A DNA stretch of 64,000 nucleotides from Linnemannia hyalina (lineage: Eukaryota > Mortierellomycota > Mortierellomycetes > Mortierellales > Mortierellaceae). The DNA lies in assembly GCA_019671135.1 (NCBI GenBank), contig JAHRHY010000021.1, forward strand, positions 682,001-746,000, written 5' to 3'. Below the pieces are notes generated by a model. The model made no database searches and was not told the DNA's origin. It saw only the letters and a program-made list of their open reading frames with translations. This document shows, in pieces, positions 1 through 11,423 of the stretch (position 1 is the first letter of the stretch; each line of letters opens with the position of its first letter). A program made the position numbers and the translations under genes.

Positions 1-2
1 GT

Positions 3-74
3 TCCGGATTGAGAAGTACCCGAGTCCCCTTTTTTGGATCAGGGAGGCGCCGGGAGAAGAGGAAAGCGTACTAG
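3..74 (+). other. possible 3' end of a gene entering from the left
   Basis: A reading frame open from the window edge ends in TAG at 72-74 and is rich in Arg/Lys just before the stop (RRREKRKAY). A second frame is open over the same bases to about 125, so the reading is ambiguous. Nothing upstream is visible and no domain can be named; this is a weak candidate for a terminal exon. Confidence 0.2.
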
Positions 75-1772
75 CTTCATCCATGTATGTAGCGTCTTAC
101 TTTTTGGTTTTATTAATAGCGTAAAGGCCATAGTATGAAAAGCTATGGGCAAGGTTTACTTTGTAACGACGTGAAGGAGTAGTCAAATGTGAGAGATATT
201 ACATTGGCAGAGTGTGAAAAAAACAAATTGACAGCATCTAGCATGACGAAGAATGGGCCAGGAAGGTGTGAAGTGTGAAGGTGCAATTGGACCACCCCAC
301 TGAGGGTACTTGCCAATGGGTACCTTTAAAGAATGCAATTTTCCTCCCTGTGCCAGTGTCGAATGGGAGAGCAACTATTTTAATGGTTTTTATGCCAGAC
401 TGGATGGACCACGAGAACAAAGGGAACAAGTGAACAAACAAGGACCAGCTGCACCCTTTTTTCTGTTCTCCTTCCTTCTCCCTCTTCTCTCCTTCCCCAC
501 CAACCTTGTTTCCCTTCTCCCCTCATGAGACTTCTTCACCTGTATTCCTCCATCTCTCCTTGAAAGAACATACACTCTCCATCCTTCAACAACTCTCATT
601 CCTGACTGCCTGTCCATCGTTTGAATGTGTAAGTATGAATGCAACGAAAAGTGTGGGAACTATTGGGAAAAGTAAGAGCGACTGGTACCCCTTTTTAGTG
701 GCAACAACCCCCTCAACTTGAACCCCAATCCAGCTGCCGCTACCCCTCTCTCTCTCCACTACCCTGCTCTCTGCATCCTTATTGCCATGGTTCCCTTGTC
801 TGTACCTCCAGCGGCTCTTTAACCATTGTACTGATTTTGTTGTGAAGCTTGTTGCTCCAATGAGCGCCAGTGGGTCGCCAATGCCTCCTACCATCTGCCC
901 CTACTTAACTCGTCTTGGGTTCCTTGTTCATTGCACTCCTGTCCCCTAAGCCTCCTATCCACAAAACCCCACGATTCCTGGCATGGCATGGCACGACTGG
1001 GCGTACATGTTTATGTATGTATGCAGTTGTTCTTCCGTTTTGCCATGGAGTTACACAGTGTGGTGGCATCTATTTTTTGTTATTTCCCCCTGTTCTCGTT
1101 CTTATTGTGCCACAGACCCGATGCTGGGAACAACAAGCGGGAATAAAAGAGAAGACACCATAGGTTCGCCTCTCCTCCCTCTTGGCAGCTATGCGTATTG
1201 TCTACTACTACACCACATTCAAAAATAAAAAAAAATATCCATGAACACTTCCTTTCCTTCAATTGATGATGATTGTGAACATGTTCACCTTCTTCCTTTC
1301 TCCTTCACCCTGTCCCCCATTGTTGACAAGAAATACCAGAAAAGAGAATGCCCTCGTTATGTTTGTTTCCTTTTGCCTTTGTGTTGTTGCTAACTTTCCT
1401 CATCCTTTCTTCCTTCTTCCTTTGAATGAAAAAAGAGATGGCCATATCCGATAGCATTGACCCCAGACCACCACGTTATTTGTTTTTTTATATTGCATTT
1501 TCCCTTCTTTGTTCGCTTCTCTTCTTTTCTCATTTCTTTCTTCCCCTCTTCTTGTTCCCGTCCCTCCTTACATCCCTCAAACCCATACATCTCCTACACA
1601 TCCCTTCCTACCCCCTTCTTCTTTCGTTCGTATACAGTCCTTTGTTCCCTTCAGCAGCACTTGCTCTCTTTTTTATTATTATCCTACATTACTCTTCATA
1701 CCTATTGCTTACAAGCCTGCCCCCTCTTCATTGTACATGCACATCCTCTTCGCCCATTGATACCCTCCTCCC
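75..1772. other. intergenic region and leader of the Sel1-repeat gene
   Basis: No convincing gene. The open frames here are short, overlap in several frames and have simple composition. From about 1290 the plus strand becomes strongly CT-rich, which is how the leaders of most plus-strand genes in this window look, so the right half is probably promoter and 5' leader of the gene starting at 1920. Confidence 0.5.
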
Positions 1773-1876
1773 CCTCTTCCTCTTCCTCTTCCTCTTCCTC
1801 TTCCTCTTCCTCTTCCTCTTCCTCTTCCTCTTCCTCTTCCTCTTCCTCTTCCTCTTCCTCTTCCTCTTCCTCTTCC
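1773..1876. repeat. CTCTTC hexanucleotide microsatellite
   Basis: About 17 near-perfect copies of CTCTTC lie directly upstream of the start codon at 1920. The repeat keeps all frames open and gives artificial poly-Ser, Leu-Phe and Pro-Leu frames on this strand and poly-Glu, Arg-Gly and Lys-Arg frames on the other. It is best read as a length-variable tract in the 5' leader. Confidence 0.95.
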
Positions 1877-1919
1877 ACCTCCACCTCCACAGCCCGCTGC
1901 AACAACCAAGCAAGGGAGC

Positions 1920-4900
1920 ATGCTTCATTCCATATCCTTATCCTCCCGAACAGCATCATCTACTCCAGCTATCTCTCCATCCTATCCCAATAAGAACAAG
2001 AACACCTTTCTCAAGTCTACCAGAACAGCTGCTAGCACCACTGCCACAACCACCACTGCCTTCAACACTGCACCGGCATCCTCGCTCTCGCCCTTATCAC
2101 CTCAACCACTCTCGTCCTCTTCAACACCAGCACTGTATTCACCACCTTCAACAGGCGGCACTTCTTCGACCACAGCGATTTTTCAACCGACTAGCAGTAG
2201 CACTAATTGTCCGCACACTTCTCCCGTTCCTCGGTCCCAGTACCAGCACCAGCACCAGTACCACGGCCTCACTCTTCCCTCTCCTTCCCCTGCAGGACAG
2301 CGCACCTTCACAAACAAGAATAATACACATAAAGTTCGACCCAACCTCGCAAGGCGGCTCTCCTGTTCTGGTCCCAGCACCTTCTCGTCCCCTTCATTGC
2401 TTTTATTTCCGCCGTCTCTCTCCTCTTGTTCGACAGCTTCGCCCTTGCTCAATCGCTCTCCTCGACGACTATACGCAGCACAACAACAACATTCTTTAGG
2501 CTTGACAGCAACGCGATCTTCGAAGCCTAGCGTACAGACTGGTGCTCTTGTAGGCATCAAGGGTGCTGCAGACACTATTCATTTTTTAGACGAGCGGGGG
2601 CAACCCCAGCTGCTCAAGCTATCGCCTCATCATCAACCCCTCCTCCCTCCTTCTTCCTCTCTATCGCCATGGCTCTCAGCGGCAGGAAGAGGAGGAGCAA
2701 CAAGAGACCGACTGCAACAACTTCCGCACCAACACCGACAAGGTCGAGCACGCCATGGAGAAGACGACCATTCGGACGGAGCGGAATCCCCCAAGACTGG
2801 ACATGACTGGATAGAGAAGAGCCGACAATGTTCAGCTGATCTACAAATCACCACTTCCGACTCCACCACCGGTATCATCCTGAAAGCAGACACGGCCATG
2901 ACGACGTCCATGGCTGCCGGGAGCCCGTCTCGATCTAGCAGTATGGTTGAGGCAGAGGGCGAAACCGGAGGCAGCCAGGACAGAGGCGAGAGGCAAGTGA
3001 TGATGAACGAGGGCTTTCACGGTACTGACGGTACTGGCGACTTTCACGACGGCGATGGGGGTAGCGATGACGCAGGTCGATGGAACGCAGCCAAGATGGC
3101 GACCGCAGATATACCCCAGCAGCAACAGCAGCTACCCACTTCTCCCTTGACCCCTATCCCAACAGATGCCCTCCACAAATCGTCCATCTCCTCTTCATCT
3201 CCCTCTCTTCTCTCGTCCCTGCTGCTGCAGCAGAGCTCATTTTCGTACAGTTCCGAGTGCGTGACACCCCCTCCTTCTCGTTCTTCCCATTTCGTCGTTG
3301 ACTCGACCTGTTGTTCACCGGATCAGCAGCCTCCAGTAGCAACAATAACGACCAGCCCTACAACAATAATGTCAACAATGACAACAATACCCCTTGCAGG
3401 AAAGGTCATTGGGCCAACGTTGCTTATGCAGGACACAAATTTGGAGGACCAACATCAACAGCAACAACAGGTAGTCATTCACCCGCCCACGCCTCGCTCC
3501 AAACCAAAGCCGTCCCCTATTGCGACAAAGTCTCTCCCCCGGAGAACGAATTCTATGGGCCTGAGCCACAATAGTAACACCTCCACAGAAGCACAGCAAC
3601 CAGACAGTTTCTCGACTGAGAGCAACAACACGGACTGTATTGCTCAGCCTGCGACGTGTGGGGTGGATAGGGGTTTTTTGAAGGTATTCGCTGCAGGATA
3701 CCGGAAGATCGGTGGTAGTGGTGTCGAGAGCGGCTGTAGCAGCGATGAGGAGGAGGAGGCTCGGGACAGTGGTGTTGTGTTGGAACCTTGGGACCAGCCA
3801 TTGTTGCAGCACCAGCACGATCAACCACAGTCACACCATGGTACTCGCTCCTCAGGGAAAGCCATTCCACATACACTGGCTACAACTTCTAAGCCGCAAC
3901 CGCCAAGACAGCCCTTCCCAAGCTTTGACCAGCTCTTTCAACCCGACCTGGACCTTTTTGGTATGTGCTTCCCTGCTAGGAGAATGTCGTTTGCGACCAC
4001 AAGAAGTTGACTGCCCTGCTAATACTTCATGCTTCTTTATTTTGGTACACTGTTATAGATCCGCAGATCTTGAGGAGAGACCAAAAGTCGCAACGCAGAC
4101 AGCGGTGTAAGTCGATGATCTGTCCCCAAACGCCACGCGAGACAGAGCTGGACGAGACGGAATCCCGATCTAACGACGACACCGACTCCGGCATCAATGA
4201 CCACGGCACATCAACTCCCAACAGCAACAACGGTATCCGCATCCAGCCAGGACCTTCAGGATCATCGACTGCATCCAAAGCAGATCTGAAAGCCACGAGG
4301 CGGAGCAAACGCGTTGCATCCATGTCTATCAGCTGGGACCAACACCGGCATACGTTCATGGGAGCCCACGGATTGCCTCCCCTGCCTCCTCTAGCTACCA
4401 GCACCAGCGGCACCTTCAACACTAATACAACGACGACTACCAGGCCTCAGAGGTCATCCTTCTTTTGCTCACCCTCACTCCACGACAGCGCATCCGACAA
4501 CAGTAGCAACAGTAGTGGCTCCAGTACTAGTCGTGACTCGACGGCACGCCAACCTTCACAACCACCCTCGAACGATTCAACTGGCTCGTTGTCCTCCGCC
4601 TTCACCTCCTCCACCTCTACGGCGACCATCCCGCTCACTCGACCTTCTTCCCCACCCGATCAGCATCATGGACAGTTTCAGTCCTTGGCGGGCTCGTTTG
4701 CACATGGGATGCCCTTCTCAAATATGCTGGATCTTGCAACCGCCAAGGCAGAGAATATTACGGGACTTTATTTCGTTAAGCAGATGAATAACCAGGCCAA
4801 GGGAAATAATATGGAGGGTTCAACAGGACAGCATCAGCAGGAGGATGGGAAGGATGGTCAGTCATGGAAGCGGACGAGGGCTGCGACAAGTACTGGATCG

Positions 4901-7552
4901 CCCGTCGTGGACTTTTCTTCTGTCCCTTCCCCAGCAGACCTGGGAAAGACCTCTACTCCCCCAACGTTGGTGCGAGATGGCGCACGGAAACCCGGATCCT
5001 TGCTTTCTGCAACAACCCCCTTCACCCCTGCCACCGCTGCTGCTGCTGCTGCTGGCGCTACTTCTCAAGGAGAACCGATGACACCGGCAAAGGGCCTGCA
5101 CCGTCGATCGCACTCTGCATCACACTTTTTCCACCTGTCCTCTCTCAAACATCACTCACCCGCGCAGTTCAATCTGGCGCTATGTTATGAACATGGACAA
5201 GGAGGCGTCGAACAGGATCTGACCAAGGCGCTTTATTTCTATCAGCAGGCTGCAGATCAAGGCCACACCAAGGCTAGCTACAACCTGGGGTGTATTTGTT
5301 ACAACCAGGGCGAGATCTCAAAAGCCATGGCCTGGTTTGAGAGTGCGGGGAAGTGTGGTGTTCAGGGGCTGATGACTGATACTGGAGTCTTGCCGTCGTT
5401 GTCCTCGTCGACGTCTGCAGGAAGCGTGAAGAAGCCGAACGGACCGATACTGGAATGCCCTTTGCCAAAAGCGACGATCCTTCCACACGAACTGGAAGAT
5501 ATGCTGATGATGGGTGATCACCCTTCAGGACCTGAGAGCGATACAGGTGGTGGAGGGCCTTTTGTGGCATACCTTCCTGCGATCCTGTGTTTGGCCCTGT
5601 TGTGTCGACAGGGTGTGCAGACGCGGGAGGGGGAGGTGATTCTGAGAAGGGATCCGGATCAGGCGGTGGCGTTGTTGCAGAGATTACTCGACCGTGCGCC
5701 TGCTCGGATGTTGAATAATCTGGAGAGAGGTGGGCATCACCAACAGAATCGTCCGCAACCTCGTCAGCAACCTTCGTCGTCGTCCATGTCGGCGTCCGGT
5801 AGTAGTAGCAGGATGAACACTTTGGCGAAGAGGGATCCTAGGAAGCGCGCCTCGTTGCAAGTTATGCCGACTCTACAGCAGGAGCAGCACCACGGAGCGA
5901 CAGCCGCGGCGTCTTCTTCGATCTTTTCGACCTCATGCCCACAACTACCCCTTGGACTCTCTTCTTCCATGTCGTCTTTGTCCTCGTCTTGTTCGGCGTC
6001 TACGGCGCTGGCAGGAGGTGGCTGTGGCGGTGGTAGCGTGCGGGCTAGGCGACCTTCGACCGTGGAGGATGCGGTTGACGATGATGGGGACCACTATGAG
6101 AGCGCTTTCTCCACGAATAAGTCTCGTGGCAATAACACCACGCGAGATCCTCGGCATCCTTCAGGATCTCGACATCGTTCTTTTCTGGACTCGGAGGAGG
6201 AACACGAAGATGAGGAGGAGTTGCATGGATCGGATGTCCACGAGGCCTGGTCGGTCAACTTGGCCCAGCAACTCCTTAAAGCATGGCAACAACCACCACA
6301 ACCTCAACCATCGTCCGTCCAAGGTCGAACCGCCACCACCCCTGCACCTGCATCAATGGAGGAAGGACGGATCCAGCAGCGAATCGTGCGACACCACCTG
6401 CTCTACATCACCAACCCAACACTCGGCAAGAACTTTTACAACCTAGGAGTGCTCTATGACCTGTACTTGGGACATGCGCAGATCGCGCAACGGTGCTACC
6501 GGTCTGCGTATCAGAACTGTCGATCTTGTCTTCTGCCTTCTTTGACCCCTACTCCAATTCCGGCTCAGAGTGATGGATTCAAGCAGTGCTCGGTTGCTGC
6601 TGGCGGTGGAGCTGGAACTGGAACTGGAAATGGACAGGCGAAGCAGTTGGCGGGACTGGTGACGAGGATTAATAGTGCGTGGAATCTGGGGGTATTGCAT
6701 GCCAAGCACCAGGAGTGGTCAAGGGCGAGGAGTTGGTTCTTGAAGGCTCAGCAGGATGTTCTGGCCCATGAGCGGATTGTTGCAGCTTGTTCTTTGGCTG
6801 CTGGGGCCGAGTCTGTTGCCGCTGAACATCAGAATCTGCATCGACGTGGGAGTCGCTCAGGAGGTGGGAGCGGAGGTAAGAAGGGGATGGTGTCGGATTT
6901 GGCAGCGTTGTTGATGAAGCAAGGCGGCGCTGGTGGTGGTGGTGAGGAGACTGCTGAGTGGAGCAGTAAAGTCGAGGAGTTGTTGTCGTTGGGCAACGGC
7001 GGCGCCTCTGAGATGAGGCAGAAGAGGGCTGCTGTGAGCAAGACGGAGAATGGTGGACCAAACGTCCAAGAGGAGGAGGAAGACGAATTCAAGACACGGC
7101 GGAGGTCGTTGGTCAATGTCTTGCCCTCCCCTGCTCCCGGTGGGCAGAGTAACATCAATGCCCGTGGCGGTCGAGATGAGCGTCGTGGTCGTAGTGGCGG
7201 TCGCGATGGTTGTAATGGTGAGAGAGGGGACTCTCTGGTGCCGAAGGATAGTCCTGGGAGTCGTCATGCGAGGGAGCATGGGCTGATGATGCATCTTTCT
7301 GCCTCTTCCTCCGCGAGGTCGTTGTCGTCGTCGTCATCCAAGACCATGGATGGCGGTGCTGTCAAATCTGGCAAGAAGGGTGCTGCGTCCTTGTCGTCGC
7401 GTGGTAGTGGTGGTGAGGGTGTGAGTGGTAATGGTAGTAATAGTGGATCGGACGGGATCCGGACGGATGCGAGTAAGGTCGCCTGGGTCCTGCGCTGGGT
7501 CGAGTCCAACATGGACTCACCCTCCTCGTCCTCCCTGTCCTTGTCCTTGTAA
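1920..7552 (+). CDS. large Sel1-repeat (TPR-like) protein
   Basis: Two exons, 1920-3960 and 4059-7552, give about 1,844 aa. The intron is phase 1, begins GTATGT, ends TTATAG and has a CTAAT branch-like site near 4018. The ATG at 1920 is the first in frame after a TGA near 1757. Roughly the first 1,040 residues are low-complexity Ser/Thr/Pro/Gln sequence. Sel1-type repeats follow at about 1046-1110 (AQFNLALCYEHGQGG, then KASYNLGCICYNQGE), and related helical repeats lie near 1470-1500 (FYNLGVLYDLYLG) and 1550-1585 (AWNLGVLHAKHQEWSRA). Sel1 repeats are protein-interaction scaffolds, often in signalling or cell-wall regulation. The client is unknown. The Ser-rich C-terminal third could be phosphorylated. 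The gene converges with the SCP-2 gene, with about 250 bases between stop codons. Confidence 0.85.
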
Positions 7553-7695
7553 CTTGATAGCAGTTTCTTTTGTTTTCTTTATTCGTCATTGTTGTTTTTG
7601 TAGCTGATATCGTCTGATACCCCTTTTGTTTTCTTCCCGCTTTGTTTTTTTATCCCATTCCTTTGTACCTTTTGTACCATGTCCTCTTGTTCAAA

Positions 7696-7701
7696 AATAA
7701 A
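7696..7701 (+). terminator. AATAAA polyadenylation-like signal
   Basis: A canonical hexamer about 145 bases after the stop at 7552, inside the short AT-rich gap between two convergent genes. Its distance fits a 3' UTR end for the Sel1-repeat gene. Confidence 0.45.
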
Positions 7702-7798
7702 CCTATCCATCCAGTATTCACAATGGTTTAAAGATATATTACAAACAGTTTATTTTTTTTCGTACTCGCAAAAAAGGGAAAAACAAATGAGGTCCTTT

Positions 7799-8709
7799 TT
7801 ACAACTTGGCCTTGAAACCAGTCTTCTCCTTGGCAGCGTTCAAGACAGAGTCCAACTTGGTAGCCATCATAATGGCACCCTTGACCTTGATCTTGCCCGA
7901 CATGAACAGCTTCTGGCCGTTGGCCTTGCCCTCGGCAAGAGCAACAAAGTCGTCATCCTTAATGTCGATCGTGATATCGGGCTTCTTGCCAGCGACGACT
8001 CCCTTGTGCATCTCACCGTTGCCGGTCTTGAGGTCGAAGGTCCAGGTGGCTATTTTTTGTTTGTGTGCAAAATGGAGGCGAGATTGGGAAAAAGGGGGGG
8101 TTAGGTAATGGTTCGCTTGTGGGGTATCTGTGATCGGCTGTGTGGAAGAAAAAACCAAAGAAAAAAAAGTGAGAGCACAGGGAATAAAAAAAAAAGACCT
8201 ACCAGTCTGGCCGGCGTTGTTCTTGACGTTGAACTGGAAGATACCCTTGACCTTCTTAACCTGCTCAGCACGCTCAGCATCAGAGAGACCCTTGAGGTGC
8301 TCGTCGATCTGGGTGAGGAGGGCAGAGGACTTGAAACCGTCAACAGCGAGAGCTATTGTATTGAGTGGGAGAGTAAAAAAAAAAAAAAGGGAAGTGGGAG
8401 GTTAGTGGGCGGTAACTTTTGGACACTTTTGTTATTGACGAGTGGTCGGATTCCTGACAGTGTCATATAGAACTGATGGTGGCGTGTAAAGCGAGTTGCT
8501 CTTTGACTGTTGTGCTTGTTTCTTTGTCCAGTTGTGAATCCTTCTTGCTTGCAGTCGTGTGATAACCTCGATAGATGGTTCTGTCGGGCTGTTGTTGCTG
8601 TCTTGGCGTCCATGAAGGTAATAGCCGGTTGGTTGCGAGGATATGTCGTTGCTGTCTCCAGGCTTGGTGGAAAGTGAGAGAGGGATGGTCATGGAGATGA
8701 CTTACACAT
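7799..8709 (-). CDS. SCP-2 domain sterol/lipid carrier, peroxisomal
   Basis: Three exons on the minus strand, 8706-8709, 8203-8352 and 7799-8049, give 134 aa. The first coding exon is only ATGT, followed by donor GTAAGT; joined to CTCTCGCTG it reads MSLAVDGF. The second junction reads QTATWTFDLKTG. The product is a free-standing SCP-2 fold of normal size: an amphipathic N-terminal helix, a beta sheet (GIFQFNVKN, ATWTFDLKTG, DITIDIKDDDFVAL) and the C-terminal helix region. SCP-2 proteins bind sterols and acyl-CoA in a hydrophobic tunnel. The last three residues, AKL, are a type 1 peroxisomal targeting signal, so it probably works in peroxisomal fatty-acid handling. A TATA box lies about 95 bases upstream. 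Confidence 0.93.
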
Positions 8710-8804
8710 GGTGTATATATTTGTAGGTTGGTGGGGTGAGTGGAGTTGGTGAGAGAGTGGTGATAAGTGAAGTATGAAGAAAAAGAATAAGAGGGAGCGG
8801 TGTT

Positions 8805-8812
8805 GTATTTAT
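8805..8812 (-). promoter_or_regulatory. TATA box of the SCP-2 gene
   Basis: TATAAATA on the minus strand, about 95 bases upstream of the SCP-2 start codon. Position and sequence fit a core promoter. Confidence 0.6.
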
Positions 8813-10440
8813 ACAAAAATGAAAATTGTCCAAGGTTGGTCTACTTTAACAAGAGCATGTGTCGTGTTGCGTTGTGTGGGAGATCGAAGTGAAGAAGGAA
8901 AGAAGGTTGGAGGACACTTTGAAAGTTGTTGTTGTCATGTTCACATTTTCCGGCTCAGAGCCAACTAACGCACACAAACAACTAGTGCTCATTTTGCAAA
9001 GAGAGAGGCGAATCTTGAGAACCGAAAATTTCATATGGAGGGAGAGTTACTTTGTACACTTGGCAGTTGTGAGGACGGTCGCATAGGCGTTGACTAAGGT
9101 TTGAAAGAAAGTTGGCCGTGAGGGTTACGTCTCTTTTTATCTAATGTTCGCTTCAGCATGTGTTCATCCTTTTTTCCTTCTTCAATTGCCTGTTTCCTGT
9201 GTGGGCGAAGTGGGAGGGTGAAAGGAGTGACAGGGGTGATGTCTCTTGTTCACTCAAATGGATCACTCTCGTTTCTACTCTTTTCCCTCTTTTCCCTCTT
9301 TTCCCTCTTGTCACTTGTTCACTTGTCAAGCAGCCGTCTTTCCGCTCCCCAACAACAAGGACAATAGGAAAGAATGCAAGTGAACGCGGGCGCCTTTGAG
9401 GAAGAAGTATCCATAGTTCCCACTTTGCCTCCACACACTCGGATTGAATAAAGAAGGGTGGCCCCTTATTACCTAACTGTCCATATTTTTACACGAAGAT
9501 CAGGCATATTTCTTTTTGGGTGCCGAGTAAAGTGTTTCAATTTGGTCATTTCATTTCTTGCATGGCTTGGCTCGTCTTCCTCTCAATGCTGTGTTCTGCT
9601 ATTGCTCTTTTGCCTAACTCTTCTCACATACAGTGAAGGGATGGCGCCGCGAGATTACAGCACACTAACAAAAAGAACCATCACAAGAAGATCCGTGAAT
9701 GGTGTGCCCCGCCATTATCTTTATAAGTGTTTAGGATTGACAATTGTTGATTTGTACTCCTCTCTCTTTCCAGCCAAGAAAATGGACCCTGTGTGTTGCG
9801 GTGATCGGTAATGGGTAATCGCACACCAGATCCAGTCTCCGCTGTCCACCCACCCGACCACCCTGAGAGTATGAAGTGACAAGCTGCTTCTGTGGTGGAC
9901 GACGTAGATGTGCAGTACAAAGCTGGTCCAAGGAACCGAATTATCCGCTTGGATGTGCGAGCATGGCGTGGGTGAGAGTTGTGAGGTAGTACAGTTGCAC
10001 GTGGTGCCGAGAGATAGAAGTAGGAGTCCATGGGGCTTGGGAGAAGAGATTTTTTGACAAGTGAGTTGCCCAAGTCGCCCGAGCCGAGAGAAGGAAGAGC
10101 GGCTCAACAAAATTAGTGTTAATGGGCTTTCTACATTTTCACTGTCTCAATCCCTTGGGATTAGATCATGTCAAGGGGCTCGCTAACCAAGATACTTTTG
10201 TGGGATCTTCGCGATCCCTATGGCACCCATTGATGTAGCTACTACATGTTAGGTGTGAAGTAAATAAGAAGCGTGCAATTGAATTTTCAGGTACGATTAA
10301 CAGGGGGGGCTTTTTTGGTTGAAAGCATTGTCCGCTGTCATTTAGACATCTGTCAATTAAGGATTGGTCATTCCTGCATAGAAAAAAAAACGAACATGCG
10401 GACGCACACAGGAGGTGGGACGGTCAGCTCAGAACATCTT
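8813..10440. other. intergenic region
   Basis: No supported gene. Several open frames of 65-130 codons exist on both strands between 9150 and 10110, but they overlap one another, have Ser/His/Leu-biased composition and show no recognisable motif. The start of this stretch is probably the upstream control region of the SCP-2 gene. Confidence 0.5.
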
Positions 10441-10441
10441 G

Positions 10442-10870
10442 CTGGCATTCCCCCCCATGTACTTCCTCACTGACATGCTCCGTGGACAGTTTGATGGATA
10501 GAAGGATCAATTCTTAGTTCTACCTGACCGTTTCCTGAAACTCCTTGCTCAGAGAAGATTCGGCAGGGATGACGAGGAAGCGGGAATTGATGATGGGTAT
10601 ATGGAGTTTAGTGCAGCGGACTTGAAAGAAGAGGTCTTTGAGCCGGTGGTCAAGGATGTCTTGGCTTTGATTCGAACGCTCCTGTGGCCGTCCGGCGGGA
10701 GCTGCATGGCGGTGCTATTGATTGGAGAGTTTGGGTCGTCTGAGTATGTTCAGAGGCGGGTGCGAAAGGCGCTCGAGGACCAGGTTGGGATGATCAGTTG
10801 TCCTTCACATCTAGAGCTGGGCGATCTCCCTCTCGTGGGGTCTGTCTATGCAGGATTGGACTTAAAGTAA
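10442..10870 (+). pseudogene. HSP70-like (HSPA12-type) C-terminal ATPase fragment
   Basis: The frame reads on from about 10442 with sequence typical of divergent fungal HSP70-like proteins: MYFLTDMLRGQFDG, an in-frame TAG at 10499-10501, then FLVLPDRFLKLLAQRRFG and, from 10601, a continuous stretch to TAA at 10870. The segment AVLLIGEFGSSEYVQRRVRKA matches the second phosphate/adenosine-binding part of the actin-like ATPase fold (usual form LVGGFGSS), and the end (VGSVYAGLDLK) matches the end of that domain. The N-terminal ATPase half, including the first phosphate loop, is absent upstream. This is inferred to be a dead 3' remnant of a multi-copy family. Confidence 0.7.
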
Positions 10871-10914
10871 GAGGGAGGGAGGGACAGCTTTTTTGCAAGG
10901 TGCCTAATTACAAG

Positions 10915-10938
10915 GTACTACGATAGCAGTCGTAGTAC
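10915..10938. repeat. small perfect inverted repeat
   Basis: Arms GTACTACGA and TCGTAGTAC (9 bp each) separated by six bases, 45 bases downstream of the HSP70-like remnant. It could fold as a short hairpin; function unknown. Confidence 0.6.
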
Positions 10939-11423
10939 TAACAGGATATGATCAAGTTACACGACTTCACAGTAGCTCAACCCAACCTTAACCCTTAATC
11001 CTTTCAAAGCAACACACAGACGATGATGTAAAGAGAAACATGGTGGTTGAGAACAGACATCCATTTACACCTCCTCCCTATGACATTCGTCCGTGGCCGC
11101 GTGCGTTTCTTTTTTGTGTGAGAAAAAAATGAGACCAAAGTGCCCGTTTTTTTTTATTGTTAGATACGAAGAGATGGCGCGGGCGAATGAGAGACGGATA
11201 TAGTACAGAGAGAGAGACAGATCGTGTCGTTTGTAAAAAAAGGGCGGGAGCAGAGGCGGAGAGGACAAGCAAGGGCAAGGGGTGGTTGAAGGGGCTTTGA
11301 GAATGATGAGCTACTGGGTGTGCAAGAAAAAAAAAGAGAGAAGGAGGGGTAAAAAAGTAATGGGGATCGAATGCGTCCAAAAAACAACGACAAAACAAGT
11401 GGACAAGAGCATGCTTTTGTAGC
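10939..11423. other. intergenic, probable 3' flank of the UNC93-like gene
   Basis: No gene seen. It holds A-rich runs and purine-rich simple sequence, as expected for the 3' untranslated and flanking region of the minus-strand gene that ends at 11424. Confidence 0.5.

Noticed and set aside
1702..1959. Minus-strand poly-Glu, Arg-Gly and Lys-Arg frames
   Set aside because: All three are translations of the same hexanucleotide repeat.
1426..2499. 357-codon frame overlapping the start of the Sel1-repeat gene
   Set aside because: Most of it is Leu/Phe/Ser/Pro sequence produced by the CT-rich leader and the CTCTTC repeat, and it does not splice to the Sel1 exon.
7679..8108. Plus-strand frames over the SCP-2 gene
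   Set aside because: The minus strand gives a complete SCP-2 domain with good splice sites; these are its antisense shadows.
9681..10110. Minus-strand frames of 129-130 codons
   Set aside because: Two frames overlap over the same bases, with no motif and Ser/His-rich composition; treated as chance.
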